Assembly: GCA_958299035.1 (NCBI GenBank)
Contig: CATQJL010000223.1
Span: 67,698,371 to 67,762,370, forward strand
Reading direction: 5' to 3'
From: Cylicocyclus nassatus
Taxonomy: Eukaryota; Nematoda; Chromadorea; Rhabditida; Strongylidae
DNA length: 64,000 nucleotides
Made by a program: the position numbers and the translations under genes. Every line of letters starts with the position of its first letter. Within the stretch, counting starts at the first letter, position 1. A model generated the notes under the pieces. The model saw only the letters and a list, made by a program, of their open reading frames with translations, searched no databases and was not told the DNA's origin. Positions 23,775 to 34,716 of the stretch are shown here, piece by piece.

Positions 23775-25030
23775 AATGAGAAAGTCCGCTCCTTTGTAAA
23801 ACGACTGGCTGCTAAAGCCAAGAACTTAACTGCCAAAAAAGAATAAATGTATCCAAAGCAGAAATTTTTCCTCTTTTAAGCAGCTATTCTCCCCTATTCT
23901 TACGACCTTCATTTTGTATCCAACTTTCTTATTCGAAACAACAGATCGGAGCTTTTGAAAAACTTTCATAGCCAGAAAATAGAGCAAATCTTTTCCAAAT
24001 CATTGCGATTCTTCAAAATCCTTTAACTTGTGTTTTGATTTTCAAAATATATTTTCAAAGTTTGCTAACATCATCCTTTCTACGCAATATATACGAAAAC
24101 TGCAAAATTGCCGTGTATCTCAATTTTACTTCTGCGCACCAATGTACCCTAAATTTCAAAATCTCCATTTTCCAAAGCAATTGCTTAATTACTTTGTAAA
24201 GTACATGGTAGTAGTGATTGAGATTTGAAAGCCAGTGCTGAAGATTTTGCAATGTCTGATGAGATAAACATTCAGCATTCTAAAAAGGAACCCAGAAAAA
24301 GAAAAATTTCTTTATTTGCAAAAAGCTTTCCGTATCTGCCGTTATCAATGTTCCCTTAAAAGTCTCAATCAAAAATGGAAAAAACCAAGCGTTTTAAGCT
24401 TTGGGGATAAACTCAACGAATTTCGGAAGGCCGCATTGAGAACATAGTTTTTGGGAAGAAAACTGAATCTGCTTTAGATAAACACAAAGTACTTCTTTAT
24501 TCTACTTGACGGAACAAGTGGGTCAAAATTGGCAATTTTTGCGCCGACCTAGTGACTACACATCAATCTCTAAAACCTGGTGGAGCCAAGAAAGTTGAGA
24601 ATACATTAATCACTTAGAATGATGCAATTTTCCACATTCCAAAGGGTACGAATTTTCGCGTTGCTATGGAAGGTCAGTGCTGTGTGATAATCAATTGATA
24701 AAATATATGGACTAATTTATCGAGAAAAACTATCTTACCAGTATGACAGTATAACGATTGAGATGTTGTTTTACGGAGTTGCGTTATACTTACAGAAAAT
24801 AATTTCACTCAATTTTACTTACTTTACTTTCAACAAGTAATGATTTTGAATTTTGATAAGATTGCAGTCATGGCGCAAAGTTTTTTTTTCGTTAGGACAG
24901 AAATCTAAGTAAAGGTTAACCATTCCGAACGCAGAAACAATGTCGCTTTTCCAAGCTACAAAAATTAAGTAGAAAGTGAAGCAAGTAAAATTAAGTAAAA
25001 TTTTTTTTGTACGTAAAATTTAAAACTCAA
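23775..25030. other. No gene recognised
   Basis: Low-GC sequence. The opposing frames at 24028-24252 overlap each other and show no motif. No gene was supported. Confidence 0.4.
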
Positions 25031-25036
25031 AAACTT

Positions 25037-25235
25037 TTACCTGGCCCTAGTTCCAGCTAGACTTTGTGCGGGGTTTCTCATTTGTGTTGTACCGCAGTTT
25101 CGGGCATCTGAATTATCTTTCTTGCGGTCATTCGACAAGCTGTGCTCATGCTTACCGTACACAACATAGTGTCCTATCGTAAAATGGAAAATGATTAGAG
25201 CACACACATAGTTTTTCATTGTGCTATAATACTTC
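25037..25235 (-). CDS. Possible small secreted peptide, 60 aa
   Basis: A complete frame starts at the ATG at 25219 and stops at 25037. Its N-terminus (MKNYVCALIIFHFTIG) looks like a signal peptide, followed by a charged, basic tail. A strong acceptor TTTTCTGCAG sits 16 nt upstream of the ATG, as expected for a trans-spliced start. Possible donors inside the frame (GTAAGC after VVY, GTAAAAG near the end) mean the real product could be spliced. No family recognised. Confidence 0.3.
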
Positions 25236-25239
25236 CTGC

Positions 25240-26380
25240 AGAAAATTACCACGTTCAAAGTAAAGGATAAATCAGCGATTCCATAGATTTCCAAATTTCC
25301 GTGTAGTGCATTCTTGTTTTCGCAGTATGTATGGTACTTTGTGAGCTACGAATGTTGGTGCTCTGCTACTATATAGGCAGCCGGAATATTAATGGGCTAC
25401 CATGACAAAATAAGCAAGAAATTATTTTGACAGCCTAATACCTTCTTGTATGAGTTAAGGCATAAGCCTTTTAGTGTTCTTTTCTTTGTAAAATAAAAGA
25501 TTTGCTGCAACAGACCTATGACTTATCTTTAGTCATACATCGAATACAGCTGAAGTATAGCATATGCGCACCCAATTGTCGTTTTTTGTTTTTTTCTACT
25601 AAAGAGATGTGTAGATGTTAGCTCAGATGCGAGCACTAGGACTGGAATGCAGCGTATGCGCACCCAGCTGTCAGTTGTTGCTTTTGCTATCACAGTGATA
25701 TGTATAATTAACAGCACTTAATCGACCGGGCTGAACGCCCGCAAGCGTTTCTCTTGCGAGCCAACATTGGTATTCGCGCGCATAAGTCATCATAGCGTCA
25801 GTACTCGGCAGCCGCGTTGCAGGCACACTCGCTTGCGTTTAGCCTACAAGCTACCCGGGCAAATCTGCAGTCGACAAATGTTAGCTCAGATGCGAGCACT
25901 CCAAGCATTTTCGGCGTATGAATATAATCTTTGTGTAGTATATGTATGAGTGCTGGCAATGTGCTCTTTAAGCTAGTCGCATCGCTTGCTTGCCGCTTTT
26001 GCACATTCTTCTTCTTACACAAATCACACTCATTTGCGCCTTTTTATCCTATTCTGCTCATAATTGTTATTTGAAGCTTTTATCTCACTCTTCCAACGTT
26101 TACTCTATCATCCGTCACTGCTACTTTTATCATCTACGTTACTGGTTATCTAGTCTCAAGTCTGTCTCAATTACCCGAATTTACCCCGTGCTCAATCCCG
26201 GTGACACAGTTTCACATTGTCATATAACTGAAATGTCTTTTGAAAGTGGAACTAAACGTTTACATAAAGATTGCTGAAAAGGGCCGTTTGCTTTACCTTG
26301 AGATGTCGTATTACCTAAATTCGTAATCTATCCGGTCTTACATACCGACAAGTTTGAAACTCTACAAACGTCAGTAATGC
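25240..26380. other. No gene recognised; direct repeat
   Basis: GTTAGCTCAGATGCGAGCAC occurs at about 25617 and again at about 25879. This may be the degraded 5' region of the Penelope-like element that follows, but no coding motif is visible before 26390. Confidence 0.35.
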
Positions 26381-26389
26381 TCGATCTTG

Positions 26390-27700
26390 CTAGAAATGCT
26401 TGTGTAATTAACCTAAGACCTTATGATATCAGCATCACCAGCGTTAATGTGACCTAGTAGAAGCGAAGTCATAGAATCTTTCGATGTTACTTTTCTCTAT
26501 ACAAACGTGTCTGACTCAGCTGCGCTACAGGCTGTGTTCGAATTGCTCAATGAGAGAATCGATAACATCCGTTTGCATGGATTTACTATCCAACAGGTCA
26601 TGATGCTGTTGAAAGGTTGTCTAGACTATTCGATTTTTCGCTGGTCGGGGGCAATACTTCAAGCAGGGGACACGCTGTGGGGCAGCGTTTGGCTCCTGCG
26701 ATAGCTGTATGCTTCATGTCTAAAGTGGAAAAGCCAGCACTTGACCGCTTTCCTACTCTCTACTACCGGTAGATTGATGATTGCATCATCGTTTGTCCAA
26801 CTCAAACGAAAATGGACATGTGCTTTGACCTACTCAACAAGCAATCAGCTGACATCCGATTTACAGGAGAAGTACCGAAAGAGGGTTGGCTACCATTCAA
26901 TGTTCAGATCTGCTTGAGGAGAGGGTAGTGTAGAACTAGTGGTACAGGAAGCAACCAGTAAGAAAATCCTCGTTCATACTTCTAGGCGCACATTATGAGA
27001 ACTAAACGCAGCGTCGTCGGTAACATGCTTAGCACAGCTAGGGCGGTATCGTCGGACGATGATTTCAAAGCCGCTTCTGTTAGTAGGGCACTCCAAGTAG
27101 CGCAGGCTAACGGGTACCCATTCAATAGAGCGAGAGGAAGCCACATCAACAGATCAAGTGACGAGAATGGTGGTAAGGTAGCATTCTGCCTCCCCTTCAT
27201 TTCGGATGAGTTCAGTAAAGTTATCAGGGCGTAAAGTTATCAGGGCGTACGAAAATCGGGATTGCAAGACTCACTCAGAGTCGTTAAGATTCCTCCTGCT
27301 AATCTTAAGTAACGTTTAGTGCGCAACAGAGGATATGACCAAGCATGTAGCGTTCCTGATTGCCTGATTTGCGCAACAAATACTATAGGAGATTGCAGGC
27401 GCTCTGGTATGGTTTATCTCATTACCCTTAAGCTATGTGGGGAGGAATATGTGGGAGAGGGGAAGGCCTTTATGTGCTAAGATCAAGGAACACATAGACG
27501 GGTTGCGAAAATTAAGGCTATCAACCCCCTTGGGCACGCATCGCAAGCTATGTTACCAGAACACAGAATTCGATGTTTCGTGAACATTCTGTCACGGGAA
27601 ACCGAGGTGTCAGCACGAAAGGCGCTCAAGGCGTGCTGGATTCTATCCCGAAATCTCAAAATGAACAGAAAAGAAGAATGCACCGCTGTAACGACTGATC
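26390..27700 (+). pseudogene. Penelope-like element (RT plus GIY-YIG), decayed
   Basis: Retroelement polyprotein of the Penelope-like class. The RT runs from about 26390: FDVTFLYTNV with the first metal-binding aspartate (26480), GFTIQQVMMLLKGCLDY, then after a frameshift near 26676 LAPAIAVCFMSKVEK. The catalytic YxDD box at 26764 reads YR-stop-IDD, with a TAG at 26770. Next come FTGEVPKEGWLPF and, after frameshifts, a linker with cysteines (ACSVPDCLIC) and the GIY-YIG endonuclease: MVYLITLKLCGEEYVGE (27412-27460), a one-base loss, then RPLCAKIKEHIDGLRK. The C-terminus reads EVSARKALKACWILSRN (27606 on). Stops and frameshifts make it inactive. The RT/GIY-YIG order is diagnostic of this class. 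Confidence 0.85.
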
Positions 27701-27706
27701 ACGCGC

Positions 27707-28165
27707 CATTAAAGGCAGTGCAGAATGAGACCCGTGGCAAAAGAATGTCACAGGGTAGGAGCCCCCATAATGGAACCTATGGGCCAAAGTTCGGTCTCTC
27801 TGCCACTTCTAACCCCCCAAATTTCAAAGCGAAAGCAGCGCTCATCTCCTGTCCTCTCCAAACCCGCCCACCCCATGGACGAGTGATTTCCACGGTCAGA
27901 ACGCCAGCCGCAATGCTATAAGCATGAGGTCCCGCAACGACTCTGCGTCTTGGCCATGACCGGCTCCGCGTTCACTCGTCCATGGGGTGGGCGGGTTCGG
28001 AGAGGACAGGAGATGAGCGCTGCTTTCGCTTTGAAATTTCGAAGGTTAAAAGTGGCAGAGAAAGATCGAACTTTGGCCCATAGGTTCCATTATGGGGCCT
28101 ACCCTGTGACCCTGTTTTGCCACGGGTCTCATTATGCCGACGCACTGCCTTTAATGGAGTTATGC
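27707..28165. repeat. Inverted repeat after the Penelope-like element
   Basis: Arms about 27707-27885 and 27975-28165 are inverted copies, sharing CCCCATGGACGAGTGA / TCACTCGTCCATGGGG and AGGAGATGAGCGCTG. The spacer is about 90 bp. The long opposing open frames here are one sequence read twice. It begins just after the Penelope-like coding end. Confidence 0.8.
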
Positions 28166-28345
28166 AAGTTTCGATCTATTTGTAGCCTCCGGAGACTTGC
28201 CTCACTAATTGTTAGCGCACTCCAGTCAGCGTTGGTTTTACCTCAGTCTGACAAAAAAGGTGAGCTAATAGTTCTAGGCCTTAACAGGAGTTTATACAAC
28301 TTCTTAGACTTTTTCCTGCGAGTGATAAGATGTTTGACAAGTTAA
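28166..28345 (+). pseudogene. Possible Penelope-like N-terminal fragment
   Basis: The frame contains VLPQSDKKGELIVLGLNRSLY, which fits the DKxGxxVVLD..Y signature that precedes the RT in Penelope-like proteins. It is in the same orientation as the RT/GIY-YIG piece upstream, so it may be the start of a second, head-to-tail copy. The assignment rests on a short motif. Confidence 0.35.
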
Positions 28346-28349
28346 TTCC

Positions 28350-29930
28350 TATGTTCCTCACTTTATAGGCTCTGACGAAGCGACTAGGATTGCATTATGA
28401 CACAAAGATGTTTCATCACGAGCATTAACCAAGACTTTAGAAAAGAGAGCCAAAAATAAAAAGACCTAACATCTATTGTGCGAACATGCAGGCTCCTAAC
28501 ACCGATCTTCAATGTAATTGAAAATTTCGATACGGACCGTTGCTAGTCTCTTTACTAAAAAGCTCACGCCATTGGGAACAATCTTGAATTGTACTTGATT
28601 GGCAGCTGCCCTAACTAGATGGACTAGACGAGTTTATGAGATATTATGCTCTTATCAGTTTAAAGCACAATTAATGCACTTTCTTATTCTCTCACTGCAA
28701 AATTTATAGAACCATATCATTCAAGAAAGTAAGGTTACTTAAACATAACGTTTAAACAATTGCAGAAGTTCGATTCACCCGAAGATTAAAAGAAAAGTCA
28801 ATTTTGTAGGCACTGTTCAAATGCTTCAAAGTTCAGGTAAAAAACTTGTTGCGGATATTTGAGTTCCATCTTGTAGAACTTGCTCTACTCTGTCGAAAAA
28901 TACTTCCTCACTTTTATTCGTGTTACAACATGTCGCGTTATTGCGTGTTAGCTGATGATGCAACATAATTTTTCAAGCGAAAGATAATGTGCGCACTTGC
29001 TGTACTTTTTTATTGATAGAAATTGAGAAAAAGAAAATTGGCATGCTTCAGTGAATCAGCTGGACTGTTTCGACACAAATTATCTATACTACATATACGT
29101 GCGACAATATTAGCCTTGTTATCAATGCTTGTTTTGATGCAAAATTGCCAATTAAATTAACCGTGACAAAGTGAGATCGCCACTGAGAGTTTTTAAAGCC
29201 AGTCAGTCATTTTTCGGCGTAACAAAGCAAAATTTCACGCCAAACTATCGAGCAGTTGAAGAAAATGGGAAGCCAAAGGCTTTGATTTGTGAAAGAACGC
29301 GAACAGCCCGTTCCTGCTCAAATATATTAATATATCCTATTCGAAATTATATAGCGAATCGAAGACAAAAAGACATTATTCTATCAGAATAAGTTTAAAG
29401 GCGTAAAGAAGAAAGAGTAGAAAAGATTTGCCAAACATATTGAGTGCCTTCCTGGAGAACGTCATACACACGTCAAGATGAGACGAAGAAGGAGGCAGAA
29501 GTTTATGTCAGAAGCTACATCACAATCGCTGTGCTAGTGGTATCGTTCTGGAATGGTGTCCACGAAAGTTCCCGCGAAACGGGTTTTTCGTGCGAATAAA
29601 TTGAGCTGGGTTTGACTCAGATTTACGGTATGGAGCGAATTACCGATCTCCCTCTATTATTTTATTATTACGGTAGGGACTTTGAAGAGGGTTTCGCGTC
29701 GTTGAGGGTCATATTCTTCTTATTCTTTATTTCAGCCAGATATCACTTAATCACCTGGACACTTTTTTCTTCACGAAATATAGACTAAGTCCTCAAAAAA
29801 AGAAAAAAAACCAACGACACATGAAGTAAAAGAGAACACGACAAGTATGGATCCGAATCCAAAAAACATAAAAGAATGGAAATCCTGTTTGACGAGAAAG
29901 CCATCATACTTTATAATAATAAGGAATGTT
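28350..29930. other. Repeat remnants, no gene
   Basis: About 28825-29050 resembles the mariner-derived palindromes (TTGTAGAACTTGCTCTACTCTGTCGA). About 29540-29700 resembles the subterminal part of the element at 19.4 kb (TACGGTATGGAGCGAATTACC). The frame at 29171-29392 has no recognised motif. Confidence 0.4.
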
Positions 29931-29936
29931 ACCTAA

Positions 29937-30705
29937 CTTAGCTCGGCGTTTTGGCAAAGGACATATATATATTCTGTATCAGCTTTAAGCGCTAATTCAC
30001 ATATGCTATTCCTAGCTGCCGCCCACCCTTCCGAAAAGATATGGGCTTCTTCCTGTGTAAAATGGCATACAACTGAACATGGGAAGACAGACTGTAGATA
30101 GAAACATGCAAGAAGAAGTTGCTGTAATATCAAAACAACACAAATACAATCTTTTCTCATTAAAAAGAGATTTAACGCAAGTGTATTAGCACCTTTAATG
30201 ATGAAGCTGTGATGCCAGTGAGCCGATGAGTATGCCGATTTTGCGCAGGAAAAAGCCCATAAAGGCAGCGGATCGTCAAAATTTCGTTTTCAGTTCTTCA
30301 TTTTTTCGGGGCCGTCTCGCCAGAAACCCATATCTACGCTTTCAGCGCATGAAAATGGCAAAAATGCGCTTTTTCCGAAGCTTTCCAGGTCAGCCTTTAA
30401 TACAGAAGTGGGCGGGGCTCGGAACGAAAAAGGGGGGCGCGGCTTTCTCCGACGCATCTTCACTGAATGCAGACCTAAAAAGCCACGAAGAAGCGCATTT
30501 TTGCCATTTTCATGCGCTGAAAAGCCCAGATATGGGTTCCTCGTGGCATGAAGGCCCGAAAAGGTGAAGAACTGGAAAACGGAAGTCTGCCGGGCCGCTG
30601 CCTATAACTCGCTTCGAAATAGTGCGCAGCAGCTGGAAATAGCACATTTGGAATCAGCGTTTGAAGCTGATTCAGATACATATGTCTTTTACCAAAAAGC
30701 CGTGC
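29937..30705. repeat. Interrupted palindrome of a dispersed repeat
   Basis: Outer arms 29937-30022 and about 30605-30700, inner arms 30256-30400 and 30455-30602. The shared inner core reads CATGAAAATGGCAAAAATGCGC. A 230-bp unpaired segment lies in the left half. The open frames at 29933-30160, 30226-30567 and 30475-30753 are in these arms and are not taken as genes. Confidence 0.72.
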
Positions 30706-30706
30706 A

Positions 30707-31140
30707 AAATTCCATTTCTGAACCGATCCGGACCAAACTTGGCACACATACACTTCGGGCCCCGACGGGTGTCATAGGCTACTTTTCGTCATCGATCGAT
30801 ACCGATTTTATCGATTTTTATCAATTTTTTTGCAGAGTTCACTTACGGGGCTGAGAGTTGGCACAGGGGGTAATCGAGCATGGGGATTCCGAATACAATA
30901 TTAGTTTTCAGGATTATCGATTACTTTTGTCGATTTTATCAATTTTTTTGCAAAGTTTGAGCTGCGGGGCTGGGAGTTTGCACAGGGGGGTAATCGAGCA
31001 TGCTGTTTACTAAAACAGCGGGAATAGTGATTTGGCATGTAGGCGTGGGCACAGGGAAAGGTTCGTACAGGAATAGGGATAGTGTTCTTTGACATAGTGT
31101 TTTGACAGGGCCGGGCGGAGCCGGGTGAGCAAGCTGGTAG
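30707..31140. repeat. Dispersed repeat with palindromic core, copy 2
   Basis: Same modules as 21236-21565: GATCCGGACCAAACTTGGC, ATCGATCGATACCGATT, then TAATCGAGCATG twice, ending GGGCGGAGCCGGGTGAGC near 31115. Confidence 0.72.
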
Positions 31141-31298
31141 CCAATATACACTACATACAGAATCGCAGGGGCTACATGACAGACACAGAGAAAGCGACGT
31201 TATTTGGACATTATACACGACTAGGACTTCAAAATTTCCGTAAAAAAATTGATTTCTTCTACATATAATCCCGCTTCAATCATTGCCAAGTGAATATA

Positions 31299-32193
31299 TT
31301 AGGTTGTCCCGAAAGTTTTGTCGGTTTCTTTCATCGATCACTGAAACTCGCAGAACACCAATTTCCGAGTAAGCTAGGTACCATTTGATTCAGATTTTTA
31401 TCCTCTTTCGTATAGCTATATTTTCTCTCTGATCTACCTTGTCTTTGCTATGTTATCGCCATGGCTTTTTACGCAGCTAAGCAGTAATGCCAAATCTTTC
31501 CTGAATTTTGAGATTTTTTATCCCAATGTTTTCAAAAAGCGCTGGTAACTGTTATGTAGAGCAAACCTTTGGCTACATTGTGATTATTTTAGATTACATG
31601 GGCCACATTTACCAAATCCGTTATAATTAACCAGTGCGTCACCTCTGCTTCGCAGAGGTGATTATTGGTGACTTTTTGATTAAGTTTACCACGTAGAAGT
31701 ACTGAAAATTCTAAAAAGCTGCTTTTTCAAGGCAAAAACTTGGTCATGTTGCATAATAATGTATAGTAAGAACCATTTTTCAATTCACAGAAACTTTGAG
31801 ACCTTCAGTGTATTTGCTGCAGTTGCGTGTTTCATGACTTTGCCAAAAATCGAGACCTTTGAAAAATAATTTTTTTCAAGCTAAAAGCAGCAGAATAGGA
31901 GAATCTAAAAATACAGCCATGTAGTCCGAGAATTGCTCTATTAGAATCATACTTAATCATTTTGGAAACTTTGGAATGAAATTTTCAAAAATTAGCCGAA
32001 CTATGAGCAGATAAAATTCGCGCATGGAGATTTCTAACAGATATCGAAAAAAGCATACAAGATTGTGGCTCGTGCATGTATCCATAAAAAAGAAAGAAAA
32101 AGCTGCATCGAATGCATGTTGAAACTCATCCAGATGTTTATTGTGCGTGGTTTTATAGTGGTTTGAAAAAACTACAAAACTTTCGCGACCTAA
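31299..32193. mobile_element. Non-autonomous mariner-like element, 895 bp
   Basis: Terminal repeats TTAGGTTGTCCCGAAAGTTTTGT and the inverted ACAAAACTTTCGCGACCTAA, both flanked by TA (31297-31298, 32194-32195). The interior has no transposase. Copies or fragments are at 4984 and 18139. Confidence 0.85.
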
Positions 32194-32719
32194 TATATAT
32201 GTATGCAGACTATATTATAAATGGAATGCGGATTTATTCCATATCGCTGCTCGGCAACCGTCTCATTTTGGAGTGATGTACTGGCAGAAGTGGATAACGT
32301 ACCGGCTTCTAAAATCAAAATATTAGTGTTAAATAATTTTTATTACATTAGACTAAAGCAATCCTCATAAATTTGTCAAAAGATTTTTTTCCTCAATCCA
32401 AATTATGTGTAGTGTTGCAGAATTTCAATATACACATGTTATACATGAACAATCAAATTTTCGAATTTTTGCAAATTTTTCCGAATAACTTTGGGAAGTT
32501 TCTAATTTTGCTTATTGAAGCACATAAATTCCAAACCGCCTTAGTATTACTACCAATGCTCCCAGAGGTCCACAAAAATGTAAATGGATGGAAAAGAAGA
32601 GCAAAATTTTAAAAACCTGTCCAAAAGTGGGGCTTAGAGTGCCCCTATAGAGCTGCCTTTATATCTGCTGTAAGTCATGTCGTGAGGGCATAAATGGTGC
32701 TAGCCAATATGCCAAATAT

Positions 32720-32945
32720 GAGACCTTATCAAATTTTAAAGTTTCGAGACGAAGCCCCTTCGATCTTAAAAATTTCGTAAGAACCTCTTTGACCCTAAAA
32801 GTAAAAAACACTAAAAAACGAAACGTCGACTAAAAGTCTAGTTTTTGTGCATTTTCGGCAAACAACTTTTTCGCCAACAAAAACGATATCGCCTTTGCTT
32901 TTTGTCCCAGAAACGATATCCAGCTTGACCCGGTGCCGCTGTGCT
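32720..32945. mobile_element. Internal and end fragment of the hAT family
   Basis: In reverse orientation it matches 21069-21235 through GTCGACGTTT and the GATATCGTTT..GCAAAG block. The CAGGG terminus is lost. Confidence 0.5.
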
Positions 32946-33164
32946 GAGCTTGCAGAGGAAGATGAAGAAAATGTAACAACTCAATAAAAATCCACTGTGT
33001 TGATTTCTACCAGAAGCATATCTCACCATTGTTCTCCACATCTCCACCAACTGGTACCACTGTATTGGACTGCATGTGTGTCTTCAATTTCTGTTCAGGA
33101 AGCCATTGTGGACGCATCAGAATATAAATTCTTCTGAAAAACTCGTGTTGCACTGAGAATACTT

Positions 33165-33795
33165 CTGACAAGGGAAGGGCCCTCGATCTAGCTGGGGTTC
33201 CCAAACGTGATGCATACCATTGTGCTGGTTTTGGGACGGTAATAACACATCCACCTCCCATAGCTGCTCAATGAACTCCTGGGAAAAGTTTCCCCAGGAT
33301 GACCATGGATCCCTTTAGTTAACGGCGCCGAGAAATGTCAGTTGTGAAGGAATGGCCAAGTGGATAGCTGTGGAGACTGTGGAGGAAGTAGTAAAAAGTT
33401 CGGAATACTTATGTTCCAAACATTCTTCCATTTTGCAGATTGGATTGTTTGATATGTATCGTTAAAGGGCCCTAAGGCAGAGAAACACCCGGCACTCGTT
33501 AAGTAATTTGCAAAATGGAAGAATGTTTGGAACATGAGTATTCCGAACTTACTACTACTTCCTCTACAGTTTCCACAGCTATCCACTCGGCCATTCCTTC
33601 ACAACTGACATTTCTCGGGGCCAACTAAAGGGATCCATGGTCATCCTGGGGAACCATCGCTCGTAACTTTTCCCAGGAGTTCATCGAGCAGCTATAGGAC
33701 GCGGATGTGTTATTACCGTCACAAAACCAGCACAATGATATGCATCACGTGTGGGAACCCCAGCTAGATCGAGGGCCCTTCTCTTGTGAGTAGAA
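33165..33795. repeat. Foldback element, arms about 290 bp
   Basis: The left arm 33165-33450 and right arm 33500-33795 mirror each other from GGGCCCTCGATCTAGCTGGGG to the centre at CATTTTGCA. Short related pieces (CTAGCTGCGGGTACC-type) occur at about 52620-52690 and 59240-59300. Frames at 33007-33261 and 33338-33586 are arm shadows. Confidence 0.8.
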
Positions 33796-33799
33796 TTTG

Positions 33800-34420
33800 T
33801 GACTGACCCTTATCTGACAACAACGAGCACTTGAAGGACTCCTCCAACGAAAAAGGCAAAGCCTGGCCACCATTCTAGGGTCGCAATATAAATAAAGGTG
33901 AAGCTCAGAGTGGAGCTCATTGGTCAATATGCCATGATTGTCGAGTGTACTAAAATTTATCGATGAGCTCGTAGCAGTATGATTCAGCATAAGCAGTCAC
34001 TTACCCGTTAATAATGCGCTGTTTGCTCTCTAGGAACCACACGAGGTAGAAATGAACGGTAACCAAGAGGAATTTCGCCACACAGAATGCCAAATGCGGA
34101 GGCTAAAACATGAAAAAAATCCGACATTTTTCTGGGAACTCAAGAAATGACAGCGCCACAAAAAGAATTTTCTATCGAAAATGATGTGTATAGATTAGAA
34201 AACTCCTTCTGCCTATAAAGAAATTCGTTTTTCACGACTCACGAAAACTTCACTTTCAAGTCAGTGTTTGTCAAAAACGGTGTATATTATCCCTCACTAA
34301 CTTCATCAAAGAAATGGCGAAATCTTTAGGCTCAGCTTGCTCTATCTCCAAATAGAGAAATGGGACAGATTTTCCAAAACTCGAATCACGGCGAGCAGAA
34401 TAGTAATACTTTCCTGCTTT
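33800..34420. other. No gene recognised
   Basis: No recognised coding motif. A minus-strand frame at 33745-33990 starts inside the neighbouring foldback arm. Confidence 0.35.
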
Positions 34421-34421
34421 G

Positions 34422-34565
34422 GTAGGTGCCAGAGTAAGCGAATATTTTGTTCAGGTTGGGGTCCCGCGCAGAATTCTCCCTCACCATGCTGGTGTCAATC
34501 CAAGTGACATCAATTCTGCGCGGGACCCCAAACTGAACAAAATATTCGCTTACTCTGGCACCTAC
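34422..34565. repeat. 54-bp arm hairpin
   Basis: Arms 34422-34475 and 34512-34565 are inverted copies with one mismatch and a 36-nt loop. No terminal repeat or flanking duplication was seen, so it looks like a snap-back duplication and not a transposon. Confidence 0.8.
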
Positions 34566-34716
34566 CTTTTGGGCGCTTTTAAACGCTTCTGAGCGAAGTC
34601 AGGCCGGAGCCTAACATCTCCGATACGGGGCATATTACTTTTGCAAAAGTTTGACTGCACTGTCGAATCTCCCTCGAAAAATTCATGCACGCATAGTAGT
34701 CCTCAACTGTCGCTGA

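Noticed and set aside
27550..28345. 123- and 131-codon frames taken as genes
   Set aside because: The first is the Penelope-like C-terminus running into an inverted repeat; most of the second is the mirrored arm.
29933..30160. 75-codon minus-strand frame with a signal-like start
   Set aside because: Its C-terminal half is an arm of an inverted dispersed repeat (mirrored at 30605-30700), so the frame is most likely chance.
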